A stretch of DNA of 10,627 bases from JBEVMS01 sp040508515 (GTDB taxonomy: Bacteria; Pseudomonadota; Gammaproteobacteria; Xanthomonadales; Rhodanobacteraceae), in assembly GCA_040508515.1 (NCBI GenBank), contig JBEVMS010000318.1:1-10627 (forward strand). Reading direction: 5' to 3'. Of the stretch, positions 1 through 7,729 are shown one piece after another; the stretch's first letter is position 1; each line of letters begins with the position of its first letter. Under the pieces are notes generated by a model. That model worked only from the letters and a program-made list of their open reading frames with translations, did no database searches and was not told where the DNA came from. Both the position numbers and the translations under genes were made by a program.

Positions 1-1223
1 CGGCCGTCGTTATCGAGCGCGCCCAGTTGCATCAACAGCTCGCGCGCCTGCGCCAGCGCGCCGCTGGGCGGCGGCTCCAGCCAAGGCAATGACGCCTGGC
101 TGTGCGCGGTGATGCCCCAGGCGGCCAGCTCCAACGCCAGCGCGGACAACTCGGCTTGGGCGATTTCCGCCGTTCGCGCCGGCTCCAGCCGCTTGCTTTG
201 CGGCCAGAGTCGATAGGCGCGGCCCTCGGCGACGCGGCCGGCGCGACCGGCGCGCTGGTCGGCCGAGGCTTGCGAGATGGTCACCGTCTCCAGCCGGGTG
301 AAGCCTGAGTTGGGATCGAAGCGCGGTTCGCGCGCCAGGCCGCTATCGACCACCGCGCGGATGCCCGGCAAGGTCACGCTGGACTCGGCCACGTTGGTGG
401 CCAGCACCACCCGCCGCGTGCCCGGCTCGGCGCTGCCCAGCGCCTGTTGCTGTTCGGCCAGCGACAACTCGCCATGCAAGGCCAGCAGCTCGACATGTGC
501 CGGCAGCGCCTGCGCCAGGATGCCTTGCGCGCGCACGATCTCGCGCCGGCCTGGCAGAAACGCCAGCACGTCGCCGGGATTCTCCGCCAAGGCCTGCTGC
601 ACCACCCGCGCCAGGTGGTGCTCGATCACCTCCTGACTGCGCGCCGGCGGGTAGTCGATGCCAACGGGGTAGCTGCGCCCGGGGCTGGAAAGGCGCGGCG
701 CTTGCAGCCATTGCGCGATGCGCTCGCCGTCCAGCGTGGCCGACATCACCAGCAGCCGCAGCTCGGGGCGCAAGGTGGCCTGCACGTCCAGCGCCAGCGC
801 GGCGCCGAGGTCGCCGGCCAGGTGCCGCTCGTGGAATTCGTCAAAGATGATCGCGCCGATCCCGCCCAGCTCCGAATCGTCCTGAATCAAGCGGGTCAGA
901 ATGCCTTCGGTGACCACCTCGACCCGCGTCGCGGCGCTGACCTTGGACTCGAAGCGGATGCGGTAGCCGACCGTCTGGCCGATCTCCTCGCCGAGCTGGC
1001 GCGCCATGAACTGGGCGGCGGCGCGCGCGGCGATCCGGCGCGGTTCCAGCATCAAAATTTTGCCGGTCAGCCAGGGCGCCGCCAGCAAAGCCAGCGGCAC
1101 CTGGGTGGTCTTGCCAGCGCCGGGCGGCGCCTCCAGCACCAGCCGCGGGGTGGCCTCGAGCGAGGCCACGATCTGCGGCAACAGCGGGGTGATCGGAAAC
1201 TCGGGCGAGCGCGCATCAGTCAT
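1..1223 (-). CDS. hrpB: ATP-dependent RNA helicase HrpB, 5' part (cut by the window edge)
   Basis: The first 407 codons are present; the rest lies beyond the left edge. Members of the family are usually about 800 residues or more, so roughly half is seen. Visible motifs are Walker A APPGAGKT (about residues 32-39), the Walker B form DEFH (128-131), SAT (161-163), TNVAESSVT (276-284) and QRAGRAGR (323-330). The DEFH spelling, in place of DEAH, is characteristic of HrpB within the DEAH/RHA superfamily 2 helicases. The protein should be a cytoplasmic NTP-dependent helicase; its substrate in bacteria is poorly known. The start is the ATG at 1223, because an ATG ten bases upstream meets a stop after three codons. 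No clear Shine-Dalgarno sequence precedes it. It follows gspD after 52 bases in the same direction and may be read through from the secretion operon, but has no evident role in secretion. Confidence 0.93.
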   Translation of the reverse strand, partial: MTDARSPEFPITPLLPQIVASLEATPRLVLEAPPGAGKTTQVPLALLAAPWLTGKILMLEPRRIAARAAAQFMARQLGEEIGQTVGYRIRFESKVSAATRVEVVTEGILTRLIQDDSELGGIGAIIFDEFHERHLAGDLGAALALDVQATLRPELRLLVMSATLDGERIAQWLQAPRLSSPGRSYPVGIDYPPARSQEVIEHHLARVVQQALAENPGDVLAFLPGRREIVRAQGILAQALPAHVELLALHGELSLAEQQQALGSAEPGTRRVVLATNVAESSVTLPGIRAVVDSGLAREPRFDPNSGFTRLETVTISQASADQRAGRAGRVAEGRAYRLWPQSKRLEPARTAEIAQAELSALALELAAWGITAHSQASLPWLEPPPSGALAQARELLMQLGALDNDG

Positions 1224-1275
1224 GCGCGCGCATGGTACAGAGGCCGACGCCAGCGCGCCCGCGCGCGTTCCGCGC
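1224..1275 (-). other. gspD-hrpB intergenic spacer with a small GC hairpin
   Basis: This is the 52-base spacer between the gspD stop and the hrpB start. On the minus strand it opens with GCGCG-GAA-CGCGC, a possible five-base-pair stem, followed by more GC-rich alternating sequence. There is no run of T after the stem, so it does not look like an intrinsic terminator, and no convincing promoter is visible. Co-transcription of hrpB with gspD is possible but not shown. Confidence 0.4.
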
Positions 1276-3636
1276 TCAGTGCTTGGCTGGCATGGCGGTA
1301 GCGGCCGGCGCAACCGCAGCGGTGGGGCGCAGCGGGGCCAGTGACTCGAACTTGCGCTCGTACTCCTCGGTGATCTGTCGCGCCTGATCGCCGTTGGTGA
1401 CAACCTTGGGCGTGATGAGTACCAGCAATTCCGTGCGATCGCGGCTACGCGTGGTGCTGCCGAACAACCGACCCAACACCGGGATGCGGTTGAGCCCGGG
1501 GATGCCGGTGTCGGCATTGCTTTCGTTCTGCTGGATCAGTCCGCCCAGCAGCACGGTTTGTCCGCTCTGCACCGCAATCTGTGTCGCCATTTCGCGCTGC
1601 GCGATGGTCGGGTTGCCGTTGCTACCGGTGGTGAAGTTGGGCGTGCTGACCTCCTGCTCGATGTCCAGGTAGACCAGACCGCCCGGATTGACCCGCGGCT
1701 GCACGTTGAGGATCACGCCGGTGTTGAGGTACTGCACTGAATTGAAGGTATTGTCGGTGCCGATGGTCGACACGCTGGTCTGGTTGATCGGTACCTCATC
1801 GCCAACCTGGATGTGCGCCACCTGATTGTTCAGTACCACCAGCGAAGGCGCCGACAGCGTCTTGGTGTTGCCACTGGTTTCCAGCGCGCGCACCGCCACC
1901 TGCATGTTGTGGTTGACGAAGGAGTAGAAGAAACCGTCGCCCGCGGTGCTGCCGTTGCCTGGGTTGTAGGCGGTGCCGCCCTGGCCTAGCCCAATCTGCT
2001 GCGAAGCGTTGGGGTTGCCAGGGGTGAACGTGCCGTTGTTGTTGGTGCCGCCGGCCAGGCCTTGCAGGTACCACTGCACGCCGAAGCTGAAGTCGCCGGT
2101 CAGACTTACTTCCAAGATCCGCGTCTCGATCTGCACCTGCAATGGCACGTTATCGAGCCGCTTGATCGCCGATTCGATCTCGCTCCATTGCGAGGGCCGC
2201 GAGCGCACCAGGAGCTGGTTGTTGGCATCGACCGAACTGATGCGGATCGAGCCGTCGGACGAGCTGTACTGCTGATCACGCGCGCCACCGGTGGCCGCGT
2301 TGTTGCCGAAGGGGCTGCCACCGGCACTGCCGTAGGCGCCACCGCCCGTGCCCGTGCTGCCGTTGGCGCCGCCCAGGCCGCCGACACCACTGCCTAGCCC
2401 GCCGCCGTTGGTGCTACCGCCACCCAGCGTGTTGCCGCCCAGTCCACCGCTGGTGCTGCCGAAGCTGCCGGCAGTGCTGCCCATGCCGCTGGCCGCACCG
2501 TTGGGGTTGCTGGCGCTGCCAAACGTGCCAGCCGTGAGCCCCGGCCCGACCTTGCCGCCACTGTCACCACCCCCACCGCTGCCCCCGTTGGTGTAAATCT
2601 GCGCCAGGTACTTGGCCAGGTCCGCTGCCTTGATGTTGCGCACGTCGTAAACGTACAGCTGCGGCTCATTGCCGCCGCCGCGGTCGATCTTGCTGATCCA
2701 GCTGCCCACTTCGTCCAGATAACTGGGCTGGGTGCTGATCACCACCAGTGCGTTGGTCCGCTCGATCGGGATGAAGCGCAGCATGCCAGCCAGCGGCGTG
2801 TCGCCCTTGGTACCGAACAATTTGTCCAACTGCGGCATCAGCTCGGCCACGCTGGCGCGCTGGAGATTGAACACGCCCACCGACATGCCCTTGAGCCAGT
2901 CCACGTCGAACGTGCTGATCGTGCGCTCATAGTTGGACAGTTCCTGCGGCGTGCCGGACAGCACCAGCAGGTTGCGCGAAGGGTCAGCCAGCAGCACCGC
3001 ATCGGCGCGCGCGAACGGCTTGATCAGTTTTTGCATTTCCTCCGCGCCAATGTAGTGCAGCGGAAACAGCCGCGCCTGCAACCCGCCGGCCGGCGTATTG
3101 GCGCCCAGGCTAGGGACCAGGTTGCCGGCCACCGCATCCTTGCTCGGCAGCACCACGTAACGTCCGCCCTGCTGCACGAGCGCGTTGTTGGTCCAGGCCA
3201 GCAGGGTTTCCAGGATCGGCAGCGCTTGGTCGGCCTCCACCGGCGCGGCGGTGGAGAACGACACATTACCCTGCACCCCGGGCACGATGGTGTAGTTCTG
3301 CTTGAGCAGGTCGCCCAGGATCGCCTTAACCACCGCCTGCACTGGCTGGTTCTCAAAGTTGAAGGTCACCGCGCCCGCGCCGCTGGCCGCCTTGCGCGGC
3401 GTCTCCAGCCCACTAGGGTGGATGAACTGGCCGCTGCCGGTGCTCAGTTCCGGGAGCACCGGCGCGCTGGCGGCGGTCGTGCCGGTGTTGAGCGGCAATG
3501 GCGGTGGCGCTGGCTTCTCGGTGCCGGCCAGGGCCTCGCGCTGCAGCACTCCATCGTCCGGCGGCTGTGGCAAGCTGGCACAGCCAGCCAGCCAGCACGC
3601 CAGGGTGAGCATCGAAATACGCGCCATACGCTGCAT
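1276..3636 (-). CDS. gspD: Type II secretion system secretin GspD (XpsD-type, lipoprotein signal)
   Basis: This 786-residue protein is the outer-membrane channel of the T2SS. Residues 1-19 form a lipoprotein signal ending in the lipobox LAGC, with Cys19 as the lipidated residue and Ala at +2, which suits outer-membrane sorting. A Pro-rich spacer follows to about 88. The periplasmic domains are N0 (about 90-166), N1 (188-250), N2 (251-321) and N3 (325-498, split by a Gly/Ser-rich insert at 351-451). The secretin core runs from about 499 to 745 and shows VGDEVPI (611-617), the LNTGVILNVQPRV stretch (637-649) and LLGGLI near 696-701. A second Gly/Asn-rich loop lies at about 528-568. The tail (751-786) holds a charged helix, then a Pro/Ala stretch. 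The ATG lies two bases after the gspN stop with only a weak ribosome-binding site; Met4 (3627) is an alternative start that keeps a shorter signal. The lipid anchor suggests it needs no separate pilotin, as reported for Xanthomonas XpsD. Confidence 0.96.
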   Translation of the reverse strand: MQRMARISMLTLACWLAGCASLPQPPDDGVLQREALAGTEKPAPPPLPLNTGTTAASAPVLPELSTGSGQFIHPSGLETPRKAASGAGAVTFNFENQPVQAVVKAILGDLLKQNYTIVPGVQGNVSFSTAAPVEADQALPILETLLAWTNNALVQQGGRYVVLPSKDAVAGNLVPSLGANTPAGGLQARLFPLHYIGAEEMQKLIKPFARADAVLLADPSRNLLVLSGTPQELSNYERTISTFDVDWLKGMSVGVFNLQRASVAELMPQLDKLFGTKGDTPLAGMLRFIPIERTNALVVISTQPSYLDEVGSWISKIDRGGGNEPQLYVYDVRNIKAADLAKYLAQIYTNGGSGGGGDSGGKVGPGLTAGTFGSASNPNGAASGMGSTAGSFGSTSGGLGGNTLGGGSTNGGGLGSGVGGLGGANGSTGTGGGAYGSAGGSPFGNNAATGGARDQQYSSSDGSIRISSVDANNQLLVRSRPSQWSEIESAIKRLDNVPLQVQIETRILEVSLTGDFSFGVQWYLQGLAGGTNNNGTFTPGNPNASQQIGLGQGGTAYNPGNGSTAGDGFFYSFVNHNMQVAVRALETSGNTKTLSAPSLVVLNNQVAHIQVGDEVPINQTSVSTIGTDNTFNSVQYLNTGVILNVQPRVNPGGLVYLDIEQEVSTPNFTTGSNGNPTIAQREMATQIAVQSGQTVLLGGLIQQNESNADTGIPGLNRIPVLGRLFGSTTRSRDRTELLVLITPKVVTNGDQARQITEEYERKFESLAPLRPTAAVAPAATAMPAKH
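2284..2586 (-). other. Gly/Ser-rich low-complexity insert inside gspD
   Basis: Codons 351-451 of gspD encode about 100 residues made almost wholly of Gly, Ser, Asn, Thr and Ala, with short recurring units such as GGLG, FGS and GGGS. It interrupts the N3 domain between the helix ending IYTN and the strand SIRISSVD. T2SS secretins commonly have a flexible Gly/Ser loop at this place; this one looks long. The DNA is semi-repetitive (many GCC/ACC-based triplet runs on the plus strand) but not an exact tandem array. Confidence 0.85.
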
Positions 3637-3638
3637 GA

Positions 3639-4379
3639 TCAGTGGTCTCGCGAAGAAAAATCAGGTGCCGTCGGCACTTGGGATTGAACATGGCGCCGCA
3701 GCGCGGCAGCCCTTAACGCCTCAAGGCGGGCCTGCTGCTGGGCGGCCGCATCGTCGGTGGGCTCCGCGGATGCCGCGGTGGTTGCCGGCACGACTTGCAT
3801 GATCGGTCCGGTTGACGGTGGTGAAAGCGTGCCGGCGCTCGCATTGCCCTCACCGCGCCGAGGCGGGCCGCCAGGCACGCGGGTCGGGGGATTCACGGCC
3901 GCCGGCGCGGTCACTGGCAGGGTCAGTTCGGTGCGTCCGCTGGCCGAGGCGAATACCGCCGAACGGGGTTTCAGCTCGACCAGACGCCAGCCGCTGTTCG
4001 GCAAAGTCGTGCCCTCGACCACGCGTACCGGCTGGTCGTCACTCTTGTCGCGCAACAGGGCCAGGTGCAGGTCCGGCGTGAGGATGATCCCGGTCAGCTC
4101 CAGCTCCCCCAGGCTGACGGCCGCCGCCGCGGTACTGGCGGTGGGTAGGCGATCGGCGCTGAACAACGGTTGCTGCCATACCGACGCGAACGCCGCCAGC
4201 GGACGCGCCGGCGGCAGCGCGGCGCCAACCTGTGCCGGTGGCAACGTGGCCAGCGCACGCGGCGCATCCCAATGCACGCCACTGCCCAAGCCCAGCAGCA
4301 CCGCCAGCAGCAGCGCGCCGCTGCCGGTCAGCGCGGCGATCAACCAGGGCGTCAAGCGACGCTGGACGGCGGCGCTCAT
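3639..4379 (-). CDS. gspN: T2SS protein N, XpsN-type GspC-like linker between platform and secretin
   Basis: This 246-residue protein has a short cytoplasmic N terminus, one membrane helix (about 12-31), a periplasmic Ala/Pro-rich spacer (38-60), then a compact beta-rich segment (about 68-156) beginning PLFSADRLP and running through LGELELTGIIL and a VVEGTTLPNSGWRLVELKP-like stretch. That segment resembles the homology region of GspC proteins, which contacts the secretin. A Pro/Gly-rich stretch (160-200) and a charged Ala/Gln/Arg helix (about 210-233) follow; there is no PDZ domain. In Xanthomonas, XpsN pairs with XpsD and with XpsL/M, and no gspC gene is seen here, so this gene probably does the GspC job. 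Its ATG overlaps the gspM stop (ATGA) and GGAGG lies four bases upstream. gspD starts two bases after its stop. The GspC relationship is my reading of the sequence, not a profile search. Confidence 0.85.
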   Translation of the reverse strand: MSAAVQRRLTPWLIAALTGSGALLLAVLLGLGSGVHWDAPRALATLPPAQVGAALPPARPLAAFASVWQQPLFSADRLPTASTAAAAVSLGELELTGIILTPDLHLALLRDKSDDQPVRVVEGTTLPNSGWRLVELKPRSAVFASASGRTELTLPVTAPAAVNPPTRVPGGPPRRGEGNASAGTLSPPSTGPIMQVVPATTAASAEPTDDAAAQQQARLEALRAAALRRHVQSQVPTAPDFSSRDH

Positions 4380-5050
4380 GGCGCCTCCGCGACGGCGCGC
4401 GCGCTGGCATGGGCGTTGTTGCCATTCGGGCCAGCATTCGCCGCCGCGGGGCCGGTGACCGGTTGGTGGATGTAGCCGGCCAGGGTGAATTGCACTTCCA
4501 ACGGTGCCCCCACCCCGGGCCGCAGAGTGGCTGGATTGCGGTAGACGCTGAAATCCTCCACGAACAGATAAGGCACGCCCTGCTCCAGGGTATATAACAG
4601 TGCCGCCAACGGCTGCATGTCGCAGCGCAGGCTGATGCTCACCGCTACCTTGCGGTAAGGCTCGCCAGCCGCTGCCGGCGGATTGGGTACGGGCATCTTC
4701 TGGCTTACTTCGCAGCTACCTCCCTGCGGATGGGCCGCCGCCGCCTCGACTACCCGCTGCATCAAGCCGGCCGCCGCCGCGTTGGCGTCATCCTGAGGCA
4801 AGAACGCGTGACTGGCCGCCTCGCCCTGACCCAGGCGGGCCAGCCGCTGCCGCCACAGCGGTTGCTCGGCGATCGCCGCGGCATAGCGACTCTGGGTGTC
4901 GCGCAGTTCGTCCATCGCCGTGCTCAGGCGCAATTGCGGCGCCACGAACCACCAGTGCAACAGCACCAGATAAGCCAGCCCCAGCGCCAGCGCGAGCAGT
5001 CCCAGCGCCAGCAGACGGCTTTCCAACGGGCGCAACGGTTTGAGCTTCAT
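4376..5050 (-). CDS. gspM: T2SS inner-membrane platform protein GspM
   Basis: This 224-residue bitopic protein has a short basic cytoplasmic N terminus (KLKPLRPLESR), one membrane helix (about 13-34, ending in HWWFVAP), then a periplasmic helical stretch (40-75) suited to a coiled coil, and a small alpha/beta domain (about 92-195) containing YRKVAVSISLRC and VEDFSVYR. This is the GspM/PilO-like arrangement; GspM pairs with GspL in the assembly platform and helps stabilise it. Two periplasmic cysteines (113 and 143) could form a disulfide. The last 25 residues are Ala/Asn-rich and probably disordered. The ATG overlaps the gspL stop (ATGA), with GGAG eight bases upstream; its own stop overlaps the gspN start. 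Low sequence conservation is normal for this family, so position in the operon adds much of the certainty. Confidence 0.92.
   Translation of the reverse strand: MKLKPLRPLESRLLALGLLALALGLAYLVLLHWWFVAPQLRLSTAMDELRDTQSRYAAAIAEQPLWRQRLARLGQGEAASHAFLPQDDANAAAAGLMQRVVEAAAAHPQGGSCEVSQKMPVPNPPAAAGEPYRKVAVSISLRCDMQPLAALLYTLEQGVPYLFVEDFSVYRNPATLRPGVGAPLEVQFTLAGYIHQPVTGPAAANAGPNGNNAHASARAVAEAP
4384..4388 (-). promoter_or_regulatory. Ribosome-binding site of gspN, inside the end of gspM
   Basis: GGAGG on the minus strand, four bases before the gspN ATG at 4379; the spacing is short, but the match is strong. Confidence 0.55.
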
Positions 5051-6213
5051 CGCGCCAGCTCCGGTCGGGCCGGGGCCGGCGTGCGCGTGGGCGTGCTGGC
5101 CGGGACGCGCAGTTGCGCGGCTAAGTAGAAGCGTTCCTTCTTGGTGCCCGGATCGCGCTGGATCGAACCCTGGAAGTTGGGCTCGCTCAACAGGTGCGCA
5201 TCCCGCAGCGCATCAACCAGCCGCGCGGCCTGCGCGCTCTGGCCCTGAAAGCCGAGTCGGCCGGTGTTATCCAGCGTGAAGCGCTCCAGCCAGGTGTCCG
5301 TCGGCAAGCGCGCGGTCAGTTCCTCGAGCACCGCCAAGACCGACGGCGCGGCAGCCTTGCGACGCCTCAGAAAACCGGCCGCAACGGCGTTGTCCTGCCA
5401 TTGCTGGCGCAGTTTCGCTACTTGCTGGGCCTCCACATGCATGGCGTCCACCTGCGCCTGCATGGTCGCCAGCGCCACCGTGCGGTTATGCAGCCAGACA
5501 TTGAGACCGGCGACCAGCAGCAATACCGTCAACGCCGCCAACGCCAGATTGAGCCGTCGGCGTGGGTCCTGCCGTCGCGGCGTCAGACCCGGGGGCAACA
5601 GGTCGGCACCAAGGCGATCGAACCCTGCGGCGACATCGACCGCGTCAACCGACACCCCCAGCTCGCGCAACCGCGCCAGATGCGCATCCAGCGACGGGCG
5701 CGGCACCACCACCAGTTCCGCCGTGAGTCGACCGGCCGCGGCGGGCAGCGCCAGTTCACGGATGCCGTAGTGCACCTGATCCAGCCGGAACGGGGTTTGC
5801 CGGTCCATCTCGTAGGCGGCGACTTGGTGCAGGCTGTCGCGCGCGGCGCGCGGCAGTTGCAGGCGTCGGCGCAGCACCGCGGCGAGCGGCAGACACAACG
5901 CCAGGCGCAGGTCTTGCGGCGCCACCTCGCGCAGCGCCTCGCGCAACGCCAGTTGCTGCGCCGCGGGCTCCAGCGCGTCGGGCCATTGCGCCAGCGCCAG
6001 CGAATCGCCGGCACGACGCAAACGCCAGTCGCCGTCGACATATTCCAGCAGATACCACCGGGCCGAATGGGCCAGCGCGTTACGCCACGACAGCGGCAGC
6101 AGCGCGCGCAGCTCGCCACCCCACCAGCTGAAAAAGCCCGGCAGCGGCGAGTTGCGCCAGCTACGACGCACACGATCTATGGGCGGACGCAATGACTGCG
6201 CGACCGAATTCAT
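5047..6213 (-). CDS. gspL: T2SS inner-membrane platform protein GspL (PilN-like C-terminal domain)
   Basis: This 388-residue protein couples the cytoplasmic ATPase GspE to the periplasmic machinery. An N-terminal segment with an amphipathic, Trp-rich patch (FFSWWGGELRALLP, about 27-40) precedes a cytoplasmic actin-like region (about 50-215). One membrane helix follows (about 221-240), then a coiled-coil stretch (245-285) and a PilN-like periplasmic domain (about 290-370). A Pro/Thr/Arg tail ends the protein. I chose the ATG at 6213 rather than the one at 6234: the former overlaps the gspK stop as ATGA, like its neighbours, and has GAGGGAG seven bases upstream. gspM starts inside its stop codon. 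Confidence 0.93.
   Translation of the reverse strand: MNSVAQSLRPPIDRVRRSWRNSPLPGFFSWWGGELRALLPLSWRNALAHSARWYLLEYVDGDWRLRRAGDSLALAQWPDALEPAAQQLALREALREVAPQDLRLALCLPLAAVLRRRLQLPRAARDSLHQVAAYEMDRQTPFRLDQVHYGIRELALPAAAGRLTAELVVVPRPSLDAHLARLRELGVSVDAVDVAAGFDRLGADLLPPGLTPRRQDPRRRLNLALAALTVLLLVAGLNVWLHNRTVALATMQAQVDAMHVEAQQVAKLRQQWQDNAVAAGFLRRRKAAAPSVLAVLEELTARLPTDTWLERFTLDNTGRLGFQGQSAQAARLVDALRDAHLLSEPNFQGSIQRDPGTKKERFYLAAQLRVPASTPTRTPAPARPELAR
5059..5062 (-). promoter_or_regulatory. Ribosome-binding site of gspM, inside the end of gspL
   Basis: GGAG on the minus strand, eight bases before the gspM ATG at 5050. Confidence 0.6.
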
Positions 6214-7061
6214 TCCCCGTCTCCCTCTTGCCAACGCAGCAGCACGTAGGGTTGTGCGCTGGACCGAATGCCTTGCAGGCGCACCGTGGCATTCACCACG
6301 GCGCGTGTACCGTCAGCCAGGACGGCTTCTGACCGGATACTATGCGTGACTGCACCGGCGCCGGCTAGGGCGGCCGTCGCGTTATTGCCAGTCCGCGTGG
6401 CTAAGATTTGCTGCAGAAGCTGGGCATTCATGCCGGGTAAACCGGCCAGCACCAGCGGTGACGCACTGGGTAGATCAGGAATGTTGCGGCCGGACCAGAT
6501 AGTCAACACCGGCGCCAGTTGCGCATACAACGCGCTATCCATGCCCAGCACCAACTGCAGCTCCTCGACGCTGGCGAACGGCCCATTGCGCGGGCCATAG
6601 CTGCGTCCGGCGACCTGGTAGGGCCGGGCGCGCTGCGCGCGTTGATCCGGGTCGATCGTAAAACTGCGCCATTGCACGATGGCCTGGCTCAATGCCTGCG
6701 CATCGGCCACCCCGACCGTGCGCAGCAAACCGGTGAGCACGTCGGGATTGGCCGCATTGAGATCGACCTTGCCAGCCTCGTCGATGACGTTGACGGTGAC
6801 CGTGGCGCCGTCCCACGGCAACGAATAAGCCCGCCCGTCGGCGATCCAGCGCTGTCCCGGCGGCGCCTGCAAAGCGTAGATCGCTCGGTTCAATCCCGCC
6901 TCGGCGGCGTAGTGCGCCTGGGTCTGGGCGAATTGGTAGCGCGCCTGCATCGCCTCGGTGCGACTCAGCGCGGCGTAGCCACCGAGCACGATCGCCAACA
7001 AGGTGCAGGCCCACAGCACTACCAGTAAGGCCACGCCGCGCTGCGCGCGTTGCGCGATCAT
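6210..7061 (-). CDS. gspK: T2SS minor pseudopilin GspK (pseudopilus tip)
   Basis: This 283-residue protein has a class III leader MIAQRAQRG, with prepilin-peptidase cleavage expected after Gly9, then a hydrophobic helix VALLVVLW...(10-32). The residue at +5 is Val14, not Glu; lack of Glu5 is typical of GspK, which caps the pseudopilus and needs no partner above it. The large size, the DEAGKVDLN motif (94-102) and the helical insertion domain around PFASVEELQLVLGM (161-174) are also GspK features. With GspI and GspJ it should form the tip complex, initiating pseudopilus assembly in the inner membrane. The open frame extends upstream to 7235, but the ATG at 7061 gives the proper leader and overlaps the gspJ stop (ATGA). 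Its C-terminal codons contain the ribosome-binding site of gspL. Confidence 0.95.
   Translation of the reverse strand: MIAQRAQRGVALLVVLWACTLLAIVLGGYAALSRTEAMQARYQFAQTQAHYAAEAGLNRAIYALQAPPGQRWIADGRAYSLPWDGATVTVNVIDEAGKVDLNAANPDVLTGLLRTVGVADAQALSQAIVQWRSFTIDPDQRAQRARPYQVAGRSYGPRNGPFASVEELQLVLGMDSALYAQLAPVLTIWSGRNIPDLPSASPLVLAGLPGMNAQLLQQILATRTGNNATAALAGAGAVTHSIRSEAVLADGTRAVVNATVRLQGIRSSAQPYVLLRWQEGDGE
6221..6227 (-). promoter_or_regulatory. Ribosome-binding site of gspL, inside the end of gspK
   Basis: GAGGGAG on the minus strand, seven bases before the ATG at 6213. It decides the gspL start over the in-frame ATG at 6234 and is made from the last codons of gspK. Confidence 0.7.
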
Positions 7062-7729
7062 TGCGTCACCGTCGGGATGCGCAGGCCGCGCAGCAAATTC
7101 ATCGCGCCGCGGTTGGCGCTGGGATCGACTTTCAGCGGCACTTCCAGGACTGGCCAGGCGTCGCGTCCATCCAATTGCAGTTCGATCCGCACCAGCAGCG
7201 GAAGCTGTCGACCGTCGGGCCACTCGGACTGCCAATCCGCCGGCCGACCGTGCTCATCCAAGCCGCGGTAACTGATGGCGCCGCTGCGAATGCCGTCGAG
7301 CAAAATCTCAGGCTCTCCCAGCGGCTGCGGCGCGCTGCCGTCCGGCGGCAGCAAGGCGAAGCGCGCGACCAATTGCAATGTACCGTTTGCGCCCGATTCC
7401 AGGCTCACTTGCTGTAACTGCGGACCAAGCTTGCCCAGATACCCCGGCAGCGGCGCGACGAAGCGCAGTTGGTTCGGCTCACCAACAAAGTAAAGGTTGT
7501 CACCCTGATCGTTGTGCGCCAGCGGCACGGCCATGCTTTGCATCACCTCGCGCCGCAAGAGCTGTTGCGCCGAGCGGATCTGGTCCAGCCGTCCAATCGC
7601 CGCCGAGCCGACATTGACACTGCGAATCGCCGCGCGCACGCCGGTGTAAACGCCAACCAGCAACAGCGCCAGCAGCGCCAGCGCGGCCAGGATTTCCAGC
7701 AGGCTGAAACCGCGTACGGCGCGCTTCAT
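7058..7729 (-). CDS. gspJ: T2SS minor pseudopilin GspJ
   Basis: This 223-residue protein begins with the leader MKRAVRG, then F-S-L-L-E at the start of the mature protein, so the prepilin-peptidase site and the Glu at +5 are intact. A hydrophobic helix runs to about residue 34 (LEILAALALLALLLVGVYTG). The remaining about 190 residues form the globular periplasmic domain, with features common in GspJ such as RREVMQ near the end of the helix and a C-terminal strand-rich region (LPLLVRIELQLDG). The length suits GspJ (usually about 200 residues). It should join GspI and GspK in the pseudopilus tip. The ATG overlaps the gspI stop (ATGA) and has no clear ribosome-binding site, so its translation probably depends on that of gspI. 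Confidence 0.94.
   Translation of the reverse strand: MKRAVRGFSLLEILAALALLALLLVGVYTGVRAAIRSVNVGSAAIGRLDQIRSAQQLLRREVMQSMAVPLAHNDQGDNLYFVGEPNQLRFVAPLPGYLGKLGPQLQQVSLESGANGTLQLVARFALLPPDGSAPQPLGEPEILLDGIRSGAISYRGLDEHGRPADWQSEWPDGRQLPLLVRIELQLDGRDAWPVLEVPLKVDPSANRGAMNLLRGLRIPTVTQ

Noticed and set aside
447..1301. A 284-codon plus-strand open frame opposite hrpB
   Set aside because: It runs antisense to clear helicase motifs; it is Arg/Gln/His-rich, as expected from the shadow of GC-rich coding sequence.
2284..2586. Possible CRISPR or exact tandem repeat array
   Set aside because: The repetition is at triplet level from Gly/Ser codons; there are no constant repeats with unique spacers and the frame is intact.
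2348..2596. A Pro-rich plus-strand open frame (PPLPP-like) opposite gspD
   Set aside because: It is the reverse complement of the Gly/Ser codons of the GspD insert.
5194..6195. A 333-codon plus-strand open frame opposite gspL
   Set aside because: Same reason: low-complexity Arg/Gln composition, no recognisable domain, and fully antisense to gspL.
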